A stretch of DNA of 64,000 bases from Nonomuraea africana (GTDB lineage: Bacteria > Actinomycetota > Actinomycetes > Streptosporangiales > Streptosporangiaceae). The notes beneath the pieces were generated by a model. The model had not been told where the DNA came from and searched no databases. It saw nothing but the letters and a program-made list of their open reading frames with translations. This document shows, piece after piece, positions 8,218-16,840 of this stretch. Made by a program: the position numbers and the translations under genes. Position 1 is the stretch's first letter. Every line of letters begins with the position of its first letter. The stretch spans positions 3,472,001-3,536,000 of the forward strand of contig NZ_JADBEF010000001.1 in the NCBI RefSeq assembly GCF_014873535.1, given 5' to 3'.

Positions 8218-8874
8218 TCATCCGCCGCCGCCCGGCCGCACCAGCCCGCTCTCGTAGGCCAGCACCACGAGTTGCGCCCTGTCGTGCAGGCCCAGCTTGG
8301 ACATGATCCGGTTGACGTGCGTCTTCACCGTCGCCGGGCTCATGAACAGCGTCTCGGCGATCTGCCCGTTGCTCAGCCCCTGCGCGATCCGGCCGAGCAC
8401 CTGGCGTTCGCGCGCCGTCAGCACCGCCAGCCTGGCCTCGTCGGGGCGGGCGCCCTGGCTGGAGGCGAACTCCTCGATGAGCCGCCGCGTCACCCCGGGC
8501 GACAACAGCGCGTCGCCCCTGGCCGCCACCCTGACCGCGTGCCGCAGCTCGGCGGGCTCGGCGTCCTTCACCAGGAAGCCGCTGGCTCCCGCGCGCAACG
8601 CCTCGTAGACGTACTCGTCGAGGTCGAAGGTGGTCACCACGACCACCCGTGAGGTGCGGGCCGCGACGATCCTGCGGGTGGCCTCCAGGCCGTCGAGCTC
8701 GGGCATCCTGATGTCCATCAGCACCACGTCGGGCCGCAGCTCGGCGGCCTGCCGTACGGCCTCGCGCCCGTCGGCCGCCTCGCCCAGCACCGAGAGGTCC
8801 TGCTCGGTGTCGAGCAGCGCGCGCAGTCCGGCCCTGACGAGGGGCTGGTCGTCGGCCAGCAGCACGGTGATCAC
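8218..8874 (-). CDS. NarL/FixJ family two-component response regulator
   Basis: This 218-residue regulator has a receiver domain with acidic pocket DD (8-9) and phospho-acceptor Asp54 (VVLMDIRMP). A LuxR-type helix-turn-helix follows near the C-terminus (LTARERQVLGRIAQGLSNGQ...ATVKTHVNRIMSKLG). Its GTG start overlaps the stop of the upstream histidine kinase in the sequence GTGA, showing translational coupling, so the kinase is its partner. The stimulus and regulon are unknown. The stop codon is directly followed by the paralogue relic. Confidence 0.95.
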   Translation of the reverse strand: MITVLLADDQPLVRAGLRALLDTEQDLSVLGEAADGREAVRQAAELRPDVVLMDIRMPELDGLEATRRIVAARTSRVVVVTTFDLDEYVYEALRAGASGFLVKDAEPAELRHAVRVAARGDALLSPGVTRRLIEEFASSQGARPDEARLAVLTARERQVLGRIAQGLSNGQIAETLFMSPATVKTHVNRIMSKLGLHDRAQLVVLAYESGLVRPGGGG

Positions 8875-9971
8875 GCGGGCAGCCACGCGGCCACGCCGAA
8901 CCCGCCCTCCGGCCGGTCGCCGGTGCTGAGCGCGCCGCCGACCGCGGCCACCCGCTCGGCCATGCCCGCCAGGCCGTGTCCCGCGCTCCTGTCGCCGCGC
9001 AGCCCCCCGCCGTCGTCGACGACCTCCACGACCACCCCTCCGCTCTCGTAGCGCAGCGTCACCTGCGCCGCGGCGGCTCTGGCGTGCCGCATGGTGTTGG
9101 TCAGCGCCTCCTGCACGATCCGGTACGCCGTCAGCTCGACGGCCGGTGACAGCGGCCGTCGATCGCCCTCGACGGCGAGCCGTACGGGCAGCGCCGTGGA
9201 CGTGACGAGGTCGCCGAGCCGGTCGAGGCCGGGCATCGGCGACCTGCCCGCCTGGGCACCGTCGGCCTGTCGCAACACGCCCAGCAGGCCCTTCATCTCG
9301 GCCATGGCCTCGCGGCTGGCCGTACGGATGACGGCGAGGGCGGCGCGCGCCTCGGGCGGGCCGCCCGCGCGCTCGACGGCCTCGGCCGCGACGGCGGCCT
9401 GCAGCGCGATGAGCGAGACGGTGTGGGAGGTGACGTCGTGCAGTTCCCTGGCGACCTTGAGCCGTTCGTCGCGGGCCCGCCTGCGCGCCTCCTCCTCGCG
9501 GGTGCGCTCCAACTCGGCGATGTAGGCGCGCCTCGCCCTCGACACCTCGGCGAGCTGCCCCACCAGCGCCACGACCAGCACCCAGACCAGCAGCCCGGCC
9601 AGGTTGCCCGGGTCGGGAGTGCGCGCGACCCCCACGGCGGGGCAGGCCACGAGGAAGGCGGCGCCCGCCCAGCCCACCCGCCTGCGGCCCTCGGCGATCG
9701 CGGCGAACACCGCGATCAGCGCGGGCAGCGCCCACAGCGCGTAGGCGTAGCCGAGGGCGAGCAGGGCGGCCGCGGCCAGGCCGCACACCGCCACGCTCAC
9801 CTCGGGCCTGCCGCGCAGCCAGGCCAGGCCGAGCGCGGTGGCCCCCAGCAGCGCGTAGCCGAGCACGTCGAGCGGGCGGGCGCCCTGCTGGTTGCCGTAC
9901 GCCATGATCGTGGAGATGACCACGGCGACGGCGGCGCAGGGAACGAGGACGTATCTGCTCACAGCGCCCAC
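8871..9971 (-). CDS. Sensor histidine kinase, DesK/NarX-like (HisKA_3)
   Basis: This 366-residue kinase has about five or six membrane helices in residues 8-140 and almost no extracytoplasmic loops. These are followed by a HisKA_3 dimerisation helix with phospho-accepting His178 (ARELHDVTSHTVS) and a HATPase domain with the G-box DDGGGL near 317. The small loops suggest sensing inside or at the membrane rather than of an external ligand. GTG at 9971 is used; GTG at 9962 is equally possible. It is coupled to the response regulator by a 4-nt overlap. Confidence 0.93.
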   Translation of the reverse strand: MGAVSRYVLVPCAAVAVVISTIMAYGNQQGARPLDVLGYALLGATALGLAWLRGRPEVSVAVCGLAAAALLALGYAYALWALPALIAVFAAIAEGRRRVGWAGAAFLVACPAVGVARTPDPGNLAGLLVWVLVVALVGQLAEVSRARRAYIAELERTREEEARRRARDERLKVARELHDVTSHTVSLIALQAAVAAEAVERAGGPPEARAALAVIRTASREAMAEMKGLLGVLRQADGAQAGRSPMPGLDRLGDLVTSTALPVRLAVEGDRRPLSPAVELTAYRIVQEALTNTMRHARAAAAQVTLRYESGGVVVEVVDDGGGLRGDRSAGHGLAGMAERVAAVGGALSTGDRPEGGFGVAAWLPA

Positions 9972-9990
9972 GGTAGGCCGCCCTCGCTGC

Positions 9991-10947
9991 TCATGATTCG
10001 TATATCTTGCCGAGGTCCGCGACCGCCTGCCGCATGAGATCGCGTAGCTCGGCGGGGGCGAGGACCTCGACGCTCGCTCCCATCCGCAGCAGCAGCCAGC
10101 GGGCGTGCCTGATCGACTCGATCGGTACGGTCACCGTCCGCCACCCGTCGGGGTCGGGCTCCGGCTTCGGCACCGGGACGCTGAGCGTGTACTCCAGCAG
10201 GCCCTCGGCTCCGGGCTCGAACCGGATGACGGCCTCGGCGGTGTACATCTTCTCGCGGAAGTCCTTGGCGTAGGCCTGCCAGAACTCCGCCAGGTCGAAC
10301 CCCTGCGGCCGCTCGAAGCCGCCTGCCACGGTCTCCAGTTCCAGGATGCGAGAGACGCGGTAGGTACGCGGGTCGGCGGAGGGCGGGGCGGCGATCATGT
10401 ACCACGAGCCGCCCTTGAGCACCAGCCCGTACGGATGGATCACCCTGTCCACCTCCTGCTTCCCCCACCGCCGGTACCTCATGCGCAGCGGGCGCTGGTC
10501 CCATACGGCCTCGGCCACCTCGGCCAGGTGCGGGACGTCGTCGGCGGTGCGGTACCAGCTGGGCACGTCGAGGTGGAAGCGCTCGCGCATCCTGGCGGCC
10601 TGGGAGCGCGGCTCGGGCGGCAGTGCGGCCAGCAGCTTCAGCTCGGCGTTGGCCGCCACCTCCGCCAGGCCCAGCTCGGCGGCGGGGCCGGGCAGGGCGG
10701 CGAGGAACAGCGAGGAGGCCTCGGCGGCGGTGAGGCCATTCAGCCTGGTCCGGTAGCCGTCGAGCAGCTGGTATCCGCCGGCCGGGCCGCGGTCGGCGTA
10801 GACCGGCACGCCCGCCGAGGAGAGGGCCTCGACGTCGCGATAGACGGTCCTGACCGACACCTCGAGCTCCTCGGCCAGCTCGGTGGCGGTCATGCGGCCG
10901 CGCGTCTGGAGCAGCAGGAGGAGGGAGAGCAGACGGCTGGCACGCAT
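9991..10947 (-). CDS. WYL-domain transcriptional regulator (YafY/DeoR-like HTH)
   Basis: This 318-residue protein has an N-terminal HTH_11 winged helix (MTATELAEELEVSVRTVYRDVEAL, about 19-42) with the typical wing GPAGGYQL. A central WYL domain follows (residues 140-230, including WYMIAAPP), plus a C-terminal WCX extension. WYL domains bind nucleic acid or small ligands and often control DNA-damage or phage-defence genes, but many are housekeeping repressors. It is divergent from the DUF2268 protease gene, whose promoter carries a palindrome. Whether this regulator binds that palindrome is unclear, since the promoter geometry is MerR-like. Confidence 0.92.
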   Translation of the reverse strand: MRASRLLSLLLLLQTRGRMTATELAEELEVSVRTVYRDVEALSSAGVPVYADRGPAGGYQLLDGYRTRLNGLTAAEASSLFLAALPGPAAELGLAEVAANAELKLLAALPPEPRSQAARMRERFHLDVPSWYRTADDVPHLAEVAEAVWDQRPLRMRYRRWGKQEVDRVIHPYGLVLKGGSWYMIAAPPSADPRTYRVSRILELETVAGGFERPQGFDLAEFWQAYAKDFREKMYTAEAVIRFEPGAEGLLEYTLSVPVPKPEPDPDGWRTVTVPIESIRHARWLLLRMGASVEVLAPAELRDLMRQAVADLGKIYES

Positions 10948-10973
10948 CCCCCCATTCTGCCGCGGAAAACGAT

Positions 10974-11004
10974 TTGAGCCTCACGTAACGTGAGCCTCTA
11001 GCCT
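10974..11004 (+). promoter_or_regulatory. MerR-type promoter with 19-bp spacer and internal palindrome
   Basis: TTGAGC (10974-10979) and TAGCCT (10999-11004) are separated by 19 bp instead of 17. The perfect dyad CTCACGT-A-ACGTGAG (10980-10994) fills the spacer directly after the -35 box. An over-long spacer holding the operator is the hallmark of promoters activated by MerR-family proteins, which untwist the DNA. The -10 box ends 7 nt before the ATG at 11012, so the transcript should be leaderless. No MerR gene is in the window. Confidence 0.65.
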
Positions 11005-11011
11005 CCCCGCC

Positions 11012-11872
11012 ATGGAGTTCATCGTTCACGACACCTTCTCCGCGATGGCCGGCCTGCTGGAACGCCCGCTGGAGGACCGCCCCGCCCTGCTGTCGGAGAT
11101 GCTGTCCCCCATGCGGGCCGCCATCCCCATGCCGGGCGACATCGTCGACATCCACCACATGGGCGCGGGCTTCCGCGTCGACCGCGAGGACGCGCGCTAC
11201 CTGCCCGCCGTACGGAATCTCATCGACAGGGACGTCAAGGGCCAGATCGAGCGGACGCTGGCCGAGGCGGCCGACACCCTGAGCGCCTTCAACGGCCCCG
11301 ACAGCCTGAACGTGATGTTCGTCCTCGGCGACCCCGACGACGACTACCTCATGAACGTCGCGGGCGGCTACTACGGCATGGGTTCCTACGGCGACTGGCT
11401 CTACGTCATCGCCTGGCCCCGCGAGGACGTCATCGACCGGATCGCGTACTGCGCGGTGCACGAGTTCCACCACAACGTCCGCTACCGCAACGTCGAGTGG
11501 AATCCGGCGACCGTCACCGTCGGCGAGCACGTCGTCTCCGAGGGCCTCGCCGAGGCGTTCGTCCGCGAGCTGTCGGGTCCCGAGGCCATGGGCCCCTGGT
11601 CGGCCTTCCCGCTCGCCGACGAGGTCTTCGACAAGATCGTCGCCGACCTCGACCTGCAGGGCATGGCCAACACGCCCGCCTACGTGCTCGGGGACACGGC
11701 GGTGAGCAGGTTCGGCCAGGAGCCGCGCGGCATCTCCGACATGGCGGGCTACGCGGCGGGCCTGCGGCTGGTCGAGGCGCACCTGGAGGCCACCGGCATG
11801 TCGGTGGCGGAGTGCACCGCGCTGCCCGCCGAGGAGATCCTCAAGGCCTGGCGAGCCACGCACCCCGCATAG
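11012..11872 (+). CDS. DUF2268 family putative zinc protease
   Basis: This 286-residue soluble protein carries a zincin active site: HEFHH at 150-154 and a downstream glutamate in SEGLAEAF (about residue 177) as a likely third ligand. It matches the DUF2268 (YjaZ-like) predicted Zn-dependent protease family. The ATG has no Shine-Dalgarno, and a -10 box TAGCCT ends 7 nt upstream. It is divergent from a WYL regulator and under a MerR-type promoter, so it is probably induced by a small-molecule stress. The substrate is unknown. Confidence 0.88.
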   Translation: MEFIVHDTFSAMAGLLERPLEDRPALLSEMLSPMRAAIPMPGDIVDIHHMGAGFRVDREDARYLPAVRNLIDRDVKGQIERTLAEAADTLSAFNGPDSLNVMFVLGDPDDDYLMNVAGGYYGMGSYGDWLYVIAWPREDVIDRIAYCAVHEFHHNVRYRNVEWNPATVTVGEHVVSEGLAEAFVRELSGPEAMGPWSAFPLADEVFDKIVADLDLQGMANTPAYVLGDTAVSRFGQEPRGISDMAGYAAGLRLVEAHLEATGMSVAECTALPAEEILKAWRATHPA

Positions 11873-11895
11873 CAGAACCGGCCCCGGCAGCCGAG

Positions 11896-12534
11896 TCAGC
11901 CCGGGGAGACGAAGCCCGACTCGTAGGCGGCGATGACGGCCTGGGTGCGGTCGCGGGCGTCGAGCTTGGCCAGCACGTTCCCCACGTGCGTCTTGATCGT
12001 CTCCTGGCTGACCACCAGCTCGGCGGCGATCTCCCCGTTGGACAGCCCCCTGGCCATCAGCCGCAGCACGTCGCCCTCCCGCCCGGTCAGCCTGCCGATG
12101 CCGGGCACCTCGGTGGACCGGCTCCGCGTCGCCGCCAGCGCCCGGATGGCGGCGGGGAACAGCAGCGCGTCGCCCGCGGCCACCACCCGCACGGCCCGCA
12201 CCAGGTCGTCGGGCTTGGTGCGCTTCAGCAGGAAGCCGCTGGCCCCCGCCCGCAGCGCGTCGTAGACGTAGTCGTCGTTCTCGAACGTCGTCACGACGAG
12301 CACCTTGGGCGGGTCGTCGAGCGCGACCAGCTGCCTGGTGGCCTGGATGCCGTCGACGCGCGGCATCCTGACGTCCATCAGCACCACGTCGGGGCGCTGC
12401 GCGCGCACCACGGGGACGACCTCGGCGCCGTCGGCCGCCTCGCCGACGACGCTGAGGTCGGGTTCGGAATCGACGATGATCCGCAGACCGGTGCGGATGA
12501 GGGCCTCGTCGTCGGCTATCACGACCTTGAGCAT
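11896..12534 (-). CDS. NarL/FixJ family response regulator (second system)
   Basis: This 212-residue regulator has a receiver domain with DD at 8-9 and phospho-acceptor Asp54 (VVLMDVRMP), and a LuxR-type HTH (LTGREGDVLRLMARGLSNGE...ETIKTHVGNVLAKL). It starts at ATG 12534, sharing one base with the stop of the upstream kinase (TGATG), so the pair is translationally coupled. It converges with the DUF2268 gene (23 nt). It is clearly related to the 8.2-kb regulator but diverged enough to have its own targets. Confidence 0.95.
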   Translation of the reverse strand: MLKVVIADDEALIRTGLRIIVDSEPDLSVVGEAADGAEVVPVVRAQRPDVVLMDVRMPRVDGIQATRQLVALDDPPKVLVVTTFENDDYVYDALRAGASGFLLKRTKPDDLVRAVRVVAAGDALLFPAAIRALAATRSRSTEVPGIGRLTGREGDVLRLMARGLSNGEIAAELVVSQETIKTHVGNVLAKLDARDRTQAVIAAYESGFVSPG

Positions 12535-13718
12535 CACACCCCAGACCGTAGCGGCAGCCGTACCGACACCTGCCACTCCCCCGCCCCCGCGGGGCCCGCG
12601 CGCAGCGTGCCACGCAGCAGGCCCACCCGTTCGCGCATGCCGGCGACCCCTCTGCCGCCGCCGTGTCCCTCCGTGCCCGCGGCGTTGGTCACCTCGATGC
12701 TCAGCTGGTCATCGCGTACGGCGGCGGCCAGCCGGACGGCGCCGCCGTCGCCGTGTTTGATGGCGTTGGTCAGCGCCTCCTGGACGATCCGGTAGGCCTC
12801 CCTCGAGACCACCGCGGGCACCGCCGACAGGTCACCCACCTCGCGCGTGACGTCGGCGCCTGAGGTGCGGATCAGCTCGTCGAGGTCGGCGAGCGTCGCC
12901 TGCGGCGCCCTGGCCTGCGGATCCTCCCTCAGGACGCCCAGCACGTGGTCGAGGTCCTCCAGCGCGGCCCTGGCCGACTGCTCGATGGCCTCCAGCGCGC
13001 TCCTGGCGGTCGCGGGGTCGCGCTCGAGGATCCTGCCCGCCGCCGAGGCCTGCAGGGTGACCACGCTCAGCGCGTGGCCGACGGAGTCGTGCAGCTCGCG
13101 GGCCAGCCTGTTGCGCTCGGCCAGCGTGCGGGCCTGCTCCTCGGCGAGGGCCAGCCGGTCGGAGGACGAGGGGCCGAGCAGCACGGGCGCCAGCCTGGCC
13201 AGCAGCGCGCCCGCCCCTTCGACCAGCGCCACCAGCAGCACGAGGAAGGCCAGCCCGCCCAGCGGCCACCAGCCGTGCGCGCCGCCGTCGCCGAGGATGC
13301 CGAGCCGGTCGCCGGTGAAGGGCACCGCGATCGCCCACACCGTGAACGGCACGACCGCCAGCGTGATGCCGCTGACGATCCCGCCGACGGCCAGGTGCAG
13401 CGTGAACCAGGCGGCCGTGCGCCGCCGTTCGGACCAGGTGCGGGCGCGGCGCGGCAGCGGGTCGATCCGCGCGCCGAGCAGCCCCTCGGCCGCCGACACC
13501 TCGAAGGCGCGCAGCGGCAGGAACAGCCCCGTCACCGCCACCAGCGGCAGAACCGCGACGAAGACCAGCACGTCGATGGGCAGCAGGAGCACCGCCCCCG
13601 ATCTGCCCACCATGCCGCTGACCAGCACCCCGAGCATCATGTACGGCATGAGCAGCGCCCCGCCGAGGACGAGGCAGGCCCACCTGCGGGCGACGAGGGT
13701 CCATCTCACAGCGGCCAT
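12534..13718 (-). CDS. Sensor histidine kinase with HisKA_3 domain (second system)
   Basis: This 394-residue kinase has two hydrophobic hairpins near residues 10-65 and 105-185. These are followed by the HisKA_3 helix with phospho-accepting His210 ([15 protein letters not shown]) and a HATPase C-domain ending in a short G-rich G2 region. The ATG at 13718 is chosen over an upstream in-frame codon because [13 protein letters not shown] gives a normal positive N-terminus before the first helix. The sensor part is membrane-embedded, with little extracellular sequence. Confidence 0.92.
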   Translation of the reverse strand: MAAVRWTLVARRWACLVLGGALLMPYMMLGVLVSGMVGRSGAVLLLPIDVLVFVAVLPLVAVTGLFLPLRAFEVSAAEGLLGARIDPLPRRARTWSERRRTAAWFTLHLAVGGIVSGITLAVVPFTVWAIAVPFTGDRLGILGDGGAHGWWPLGGLAFLVLLVALVEGAGALLARLAPVLLGPSSSDRLALAEEQARTLAERNRLARELHDSVGHALSVVTLQASAAGRILERDPATARSALEAIEQSARAALEDLDHVLGVLREDPQARAPQATLADLDELIRTSGADVTREVGDLSAVPAVVSREAYRIVQEALTNAIKHGDGGAVRLAAAVRDDQLSIEVTNAAGTEGHGGGRGVAGMRERVGLLRGTLRAGPAGAGEWQVSVRLPLRSGV

Positions 13719-13845
13719 TCTATGTCGACGTTTATTCACTCCGAGCTGAATGCGCTTTTGGTGAAATCCGCTCACGGAGAAAGACGCGACGAATTCGAGC
13801 CGCTTCTGGATAACGTCGCATTAGTACCGAGAGAAAGGCGCACTC

Positions 13846-14424
13846 ATGACGGAGGCCCCTCGCACCGCCTGGCCGGAGCAGCTCAGCCAGCGTTTGCTGA
13901 AGGAACGCATTCTGGTTCTCGGCCAGGAGGTCGACGACGACATATGCAATCGGCTGTGCGGCGAGCTGCTATTGCTGGCCGCCGAGGATCCGCACCGCGA
14001 CATCACTCTTTACATCAATTCCCCCGGCGGTTCCGTGCACGCGGGGATGGCGCTTTACGACATGATGCAGTTCGTCCCCTGCGACGTCGCGACGGTCGCG
14101 ATGGGTTTCGCCGCCTCCATGGGGCAGTTCCTGCTGAGCGGCGGCACGCCCGGCAAGCGCTACGCCCTCCCGCACGCCAGGGTGGTCATGCACCAGCCGC
14201 TCGGCGGCATCGGCGGCACCGCCACCGACATCCAGATCCAGGCGGAGAACCTGCTCTACACCAAGCGGCTGATGGCCGAGCTGATCGCGCAGCACACCGG
14301 GCAGCCGCTCGAGCGCGTCCAGGCCGACTCCGACAGGGACCGCTGGTTCACCGCGCAGGAGGCCAAGGAGTACGGATTCGTCGACCATGTGGTCGCCAGC
14401 GCCAACGGGGTGATCCAGCGATGA
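13846..14424 (+). CDS. clpP: ATP-dependent Clp protease proteolytic subunit (first of a pair)
   Basis: This 192-residue ClpP has a complete catalytic triad: Ser91 in AASMGQ, His116 in ARVVMHQP and Asp165 in DSDRDRWFT. It makes the tetradecameric chamber fed by Clp ATPases. It overlaps the next clpP by ATGA. There is no clpX or tig next to the pair, which suggests this is the second, non-essential pair known in actinomycetes (clpP3/clpP4 of Streptomyces) rather than the main operon. GAAAGG lies 7-8 nt before the ATG. The 127-bp upstream region is unusually AT-rich for this window. Confidence 0.95.
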   Translation: MTEAPRTAWPEQLSQRLLKERILVLGQEVDDDICNRLCGELLLLAAEDPHRDITLYINSPGGSVHAGMALYDMMQFVPCDVATVAMGFAASMGQFLLSGGTPGKRYALPHARVVMHQPLGGIGGTATDIQIQAENLLYTKRLMAELIAQHTGQPLERVQADSDRDRWFTAQEAKEYGFVDHVVASANGVIQR

Positions 14425-15038
14425 ACGCCAGATACGTGCTGCCCTCCTTCGTCGAGCGCACCAGTTACGGCGTGAAGGAGATGAACCCCTACAACAAGCT
14501 GTTCGAGGACCGGATCATCTTCATCGGCACGCCGATCGACGACACCTCGGCCAACGACGTGATGGCGCAGCTGCTCACGCTGGAGGGGCTCGACCCCGAC
14601 CGCGACATCCAGCTCTACATCAACTCGCCGGGCGGCTCGTTCACCGCGATGACCGCCATCTACGACACGATGCAGTTCGTCAGACCGCAGATCCAGACGG
14701 TGTGCATCGGTGAGGCCAGCTCGGCCGCCGCGGTGCTGCTGGCCGCGGGCGCGCCGGGCAAGCGCGCCGCGCTGCCGCACGCGCGCATCCTGCTCCACCA
14801 GCCGGCCACCGAGGGCGGCCGGGGCCAGTCGAGCGACCTGGAGATCCACGCGCGCGAGATCCTCCGGATGCGCGACCAGCAGGAGGAGATCCTGGCCAAG
14901 CACACGGGACGGCCCGCGAGCGAGGTCAGGAAGGACATCGAGCGCGATCGGTACATGACGGCCGAGCAGGCGCGCACGTACGGGCTGATCGACGACGTGT
15001 TCCCCAGCAGGAAGCGACCGCTGGTCGCCGCCCACTGA
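14421..15038 (+). CDS. clpP: ATP-dependent Clp protease proteolytic subunit (second of a pair)
   Basis: This 205-residue ClpP paralogue has catalytic Ser101 in GEASSAAA (canonical GQAASMGA), His126 in ARILLHQP and Asp176 in ERDRYMT. The residues around the serine differ from the canonical motif as they do in actinobacterial ClpP2-type subunits, which form mixed rings with the partner subunit. The ATG overlaps the stop of the first clpP (ATGA), so the two are made together. A strong 14-bp hairpin closes the operon at 15103-15139. Confidence 0.95.
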   Translation: MNARYVLPSFVERTSYGVKEMNPYNKLFEDRIIFIGTPIDDTSANDVMAQLLTLEGLDPDRDIQLYINSPGGSFTAMTAIYDTMQFVRPQIQTVCIGEASSAAAVLLAAGAPGKRAALPHARILLHQPATEGGRGQSSDLEIHAREILRMRDQQEEILAKHTGRPASEVRKDIERDRYMTAEQARTYGLIDDVFPSRKRPLVAAH

Positions 15039-15102
15039 CGGGCGGGCGCCTCGGTGACGCCTCCCCTGGCGGGGCGCTCGCAGGTCACGGCGGGCGCCCG
15101 TC

Positions 15103-15139
15103 CCGGTCCCCGCGCGAAGATGGGCCGCGCGGGGACCGG
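15103..15139 (+). terminator. Strong hairpin terminator after the clpP pair
   Basis: CCGGTCCCCGCGCG at 15103-15116 pairs perfectly over 14 bp with CGCGCGGGGACCGG at 15126-15139, leaving a 9-nt loop. No T-tract follows, as is common for actinobacterial terminators. Confidence 0.75.
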
Positions 15140-15242
15140 ATCCCGCCAGACCATGCCACGAACCCCCACCCCCGGGCACCTCACCAAATCTTGGCCTATA
15201 CCCTGCTGAGGGATTGGATGGCTCAGGCGGGGGAGAGTCGGC

Positions 15243-16004
15243 GTGCCGCTGGAACAGGTCGTCATTCTGCTGGTGGCGGCCGCGGGCGCCGGCTGGGTCG
15301 ACGCCGTCGTCGGCGGCGGCGGTCTGCTGCAGCTGCCCGCCCTCATGGTCGCGGGCGTCCCGACCATCCAGGCCATCGCCACCAACAAGCTGTCGTCCAT
15401 CTTCGGCACCGCCTCCGCGGCCTTCACCTACGTGCGCACCACCAAGCTCGACCGGCAGGTGGCCGTCCCCGCGGGAGTACTCGCCGTCCTGTGCTCGGGG
15501 CTCGGCGCCTCCGCCGCCGCGGCGATCTCCTCCGACGTCCTGCGCCCGCTGGTGATGGTGATCCTGCTCGGCGTGGCGGCCTTCGTCACCCTGCGCCCGT
15601 CCTTCGGCGCGCTGCCCCAGCCGCACCTGCGCACCCGCGCCAGAGTGGGAGCGGCGATCCTGGCCTCGGGCGTGCTGATCGCCTTCTACGACGGCATCAT
15701 GGGCCCGGGCACCGGCACCTTCCTCATCATCGCGTTCACCACGCTCCTCGGGCTCGACTTCGTGCACGCCTCGGCCACCTCGAAGATCATCAACACCGGC
15801 ACCAACCTCGGCGCGCTGCTGGTCTTCGGCTACCAGGGGCACATCCTCTGGGCGCTCGGCCTCGGCATGGCGGTCTGCAACATCGCCGGCGCGCAGCTCG
15901 GCGCCAGGATGGCGCTCAGGCGCGGCACCGGCTTCGTCCGCGTCGTGCTGTTGTGCGTCGTGGTGGCGATGGTGGCCAGGCTGGGCTGGCAGCAGTTCGG
16001 CTGA
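15243..16004 (+). CDS. TSUP (TauE/SafE) family membrane transporter
   Basis: This 253-residue integral membrane protein has about eight helices and the duplicated TSUP signature: GAGWVDAVVGGGGLLQLPAL near the N-terminus and YDGIMGPGTGTFLIIAFT at the second repeat (around residue 143). The family moves sulfur-containing or organic anions (sulfite, sulfoacetate, taurine-linked compounds) across the cytoplasmic membrane. The GTG start follows GGGGGAG. No sulfur-metabolism genes are nearby, so the substrate is open. It converges with the pseudokinase-like gene. Confidence 0.9.
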   Translation: MPLEQVVILLVAAAGAGWVDAVVGGGGLLQLPALMVAGVPTIQAIATNKLSSIFGTASAAFTYVRTTKLDRQVAVPAGVLAVLCSGLGASAAAAISSDVLRPLVMVILLGVAAFVTLRPSFGALPQPHLRTRARVGAAILASGVLIAFYDGIMGPGTGTFLIIAFTTLLGLDFVHASATSKIINTGTNLGALLVFGYQGHILWALGLGMAVCNIAGAQLGARMALRRGTGFVRVVLLCVVVAMVARLGWQQFG

Positions 16005-16025
16005 GCGCACCGCGGCCGGGGCGCG

Positions 16026-16775
16026 TCAGATCGGGTTGCCCTCGTCGCTGTCGTCGCCGGGCGACTGTCCGGGCGTGTTCCTGCCCGTCTCCCCCGGTGA
16101 GGGGGTGGGCTGGGGCTCCTGCGGCTCGGGCGAGGCGGGCACCGGCGGCGGGCTCGGCGCGTACTGCGTGGGCGGCATCGGCCGCGGCATCGGGGTGCTG
16201 TCGTCCTCACCCCTGAACAGCAGCAGCGCGATCACCGCGCCCAGCAACAGCAGCAGCGCCAGCACCGCGGCCGCGACGAGCACCCTTCGCCTCGTCTCCG
16301 TCAGCGGCGGCCGCGGGCGCGGCGGCGCGGGCAGCGCGGGCGCCCTGTCGGCCAGCCAGTACGGCACGAAGTCGGGCCCGTGCACCTCGCCGATCAGCGT
16401 GCCGCCCACCATGACGGGCTCGAGGAAGCGCTCGGCCCCCGGCCGTCCGGGCGTGTACGGCACCGCCACCCACGGCGCCTCGCTCAGGTCCGCGGCCAGG
16501 ACGGGCGGCCCCTCGATCGTGGTGGTCCGCCCCGTGGCCCTGGCCACCCAGCCTCTGACCCCCGAGGAGGAGCGGATGGCCGTGACGAACCGTTCGCGGG
16601 CCGAAGGGTCGAGCGCCGCGCCTCTGGTGAGCAGCGCGATCGACACCGCCCTGCCGTCGGCCGCCTGGCCGAGGTAGACCAGCCCCGCGGGCACCGTGGA
16701 CAGGCGGGCCTGCACGGCGAACCCCCCGAGTCGTGGCGGGTCACCGTACTGGAGCGGAGCGGCCATACGAGTCAT
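16026..16775 (-). CDS. Pseudokinase-like N-lobe fused to a membrane helix and Pro-rich tail
   Basis: A 249-residue protein. Residues about 14-110 resemble the N-lobe of bacterial Ser/Thr kinases (LGGF.VQARL......VYLGQAADGRAVSIALL, then PWVAVPYTPG where kinases have the hinge). The VAIK lysine is replaced (VSIA), no glycine loop remains, and no HRD or DFG C-lobe follows. A single helix (about 170-190, LVAAAVLALLLLLGAVIALLLF) leads to a Pro/Glu/Ser-rich tail. It cannot phosphorylate by the known mechanism and may be a scaffold. It is divergent from the MoxR operon. ATG at 16766 is an alternative start. Confidence 0.7.
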   Translation of the reverse strand: MTRMAAPLQYGDPPRLGGFAVQARLSTVPAGLVYLGQAADGRAVSIALLTRGAALDPSARERFVTAIRSSSGVRGWVARATGRTTTIEGPPVLAADLSEAPWVAVPYTPGRPGAERFLEPVMVGGTLIGEVHGPDFVPYWLADRAPALPAPPRPRPPLTETRRRVLVAAAVLALLLLLGAVIALLLFRGEDDSTPMPRPMPPTQYAPSPPPVPASPEPQEPQPTPSPGETGRNTPGQSPGDDSDEGNPI

Positions 16776-16840
16776 CAAAGCACGTATACCCGGCGCGGCG
16801 GGTGGTGCACCAATAAGCCTTGTTTGGTGGAATAGCACAC

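Noticed and set aside
9959..12613. 884-codon minus frame across several genes
   Set aside because: Runs through kinase, WYL and DUF2268 genes out of frame; Arg/Gly-rich, typical GC-rich shadow.
13719..13845. CRP-like dyad GTGA...TCAC upstream of clpP
   Set aside because: Spacing is 7 rather than 6 and flanks do not fit; no support for regulation by a CRP protein.
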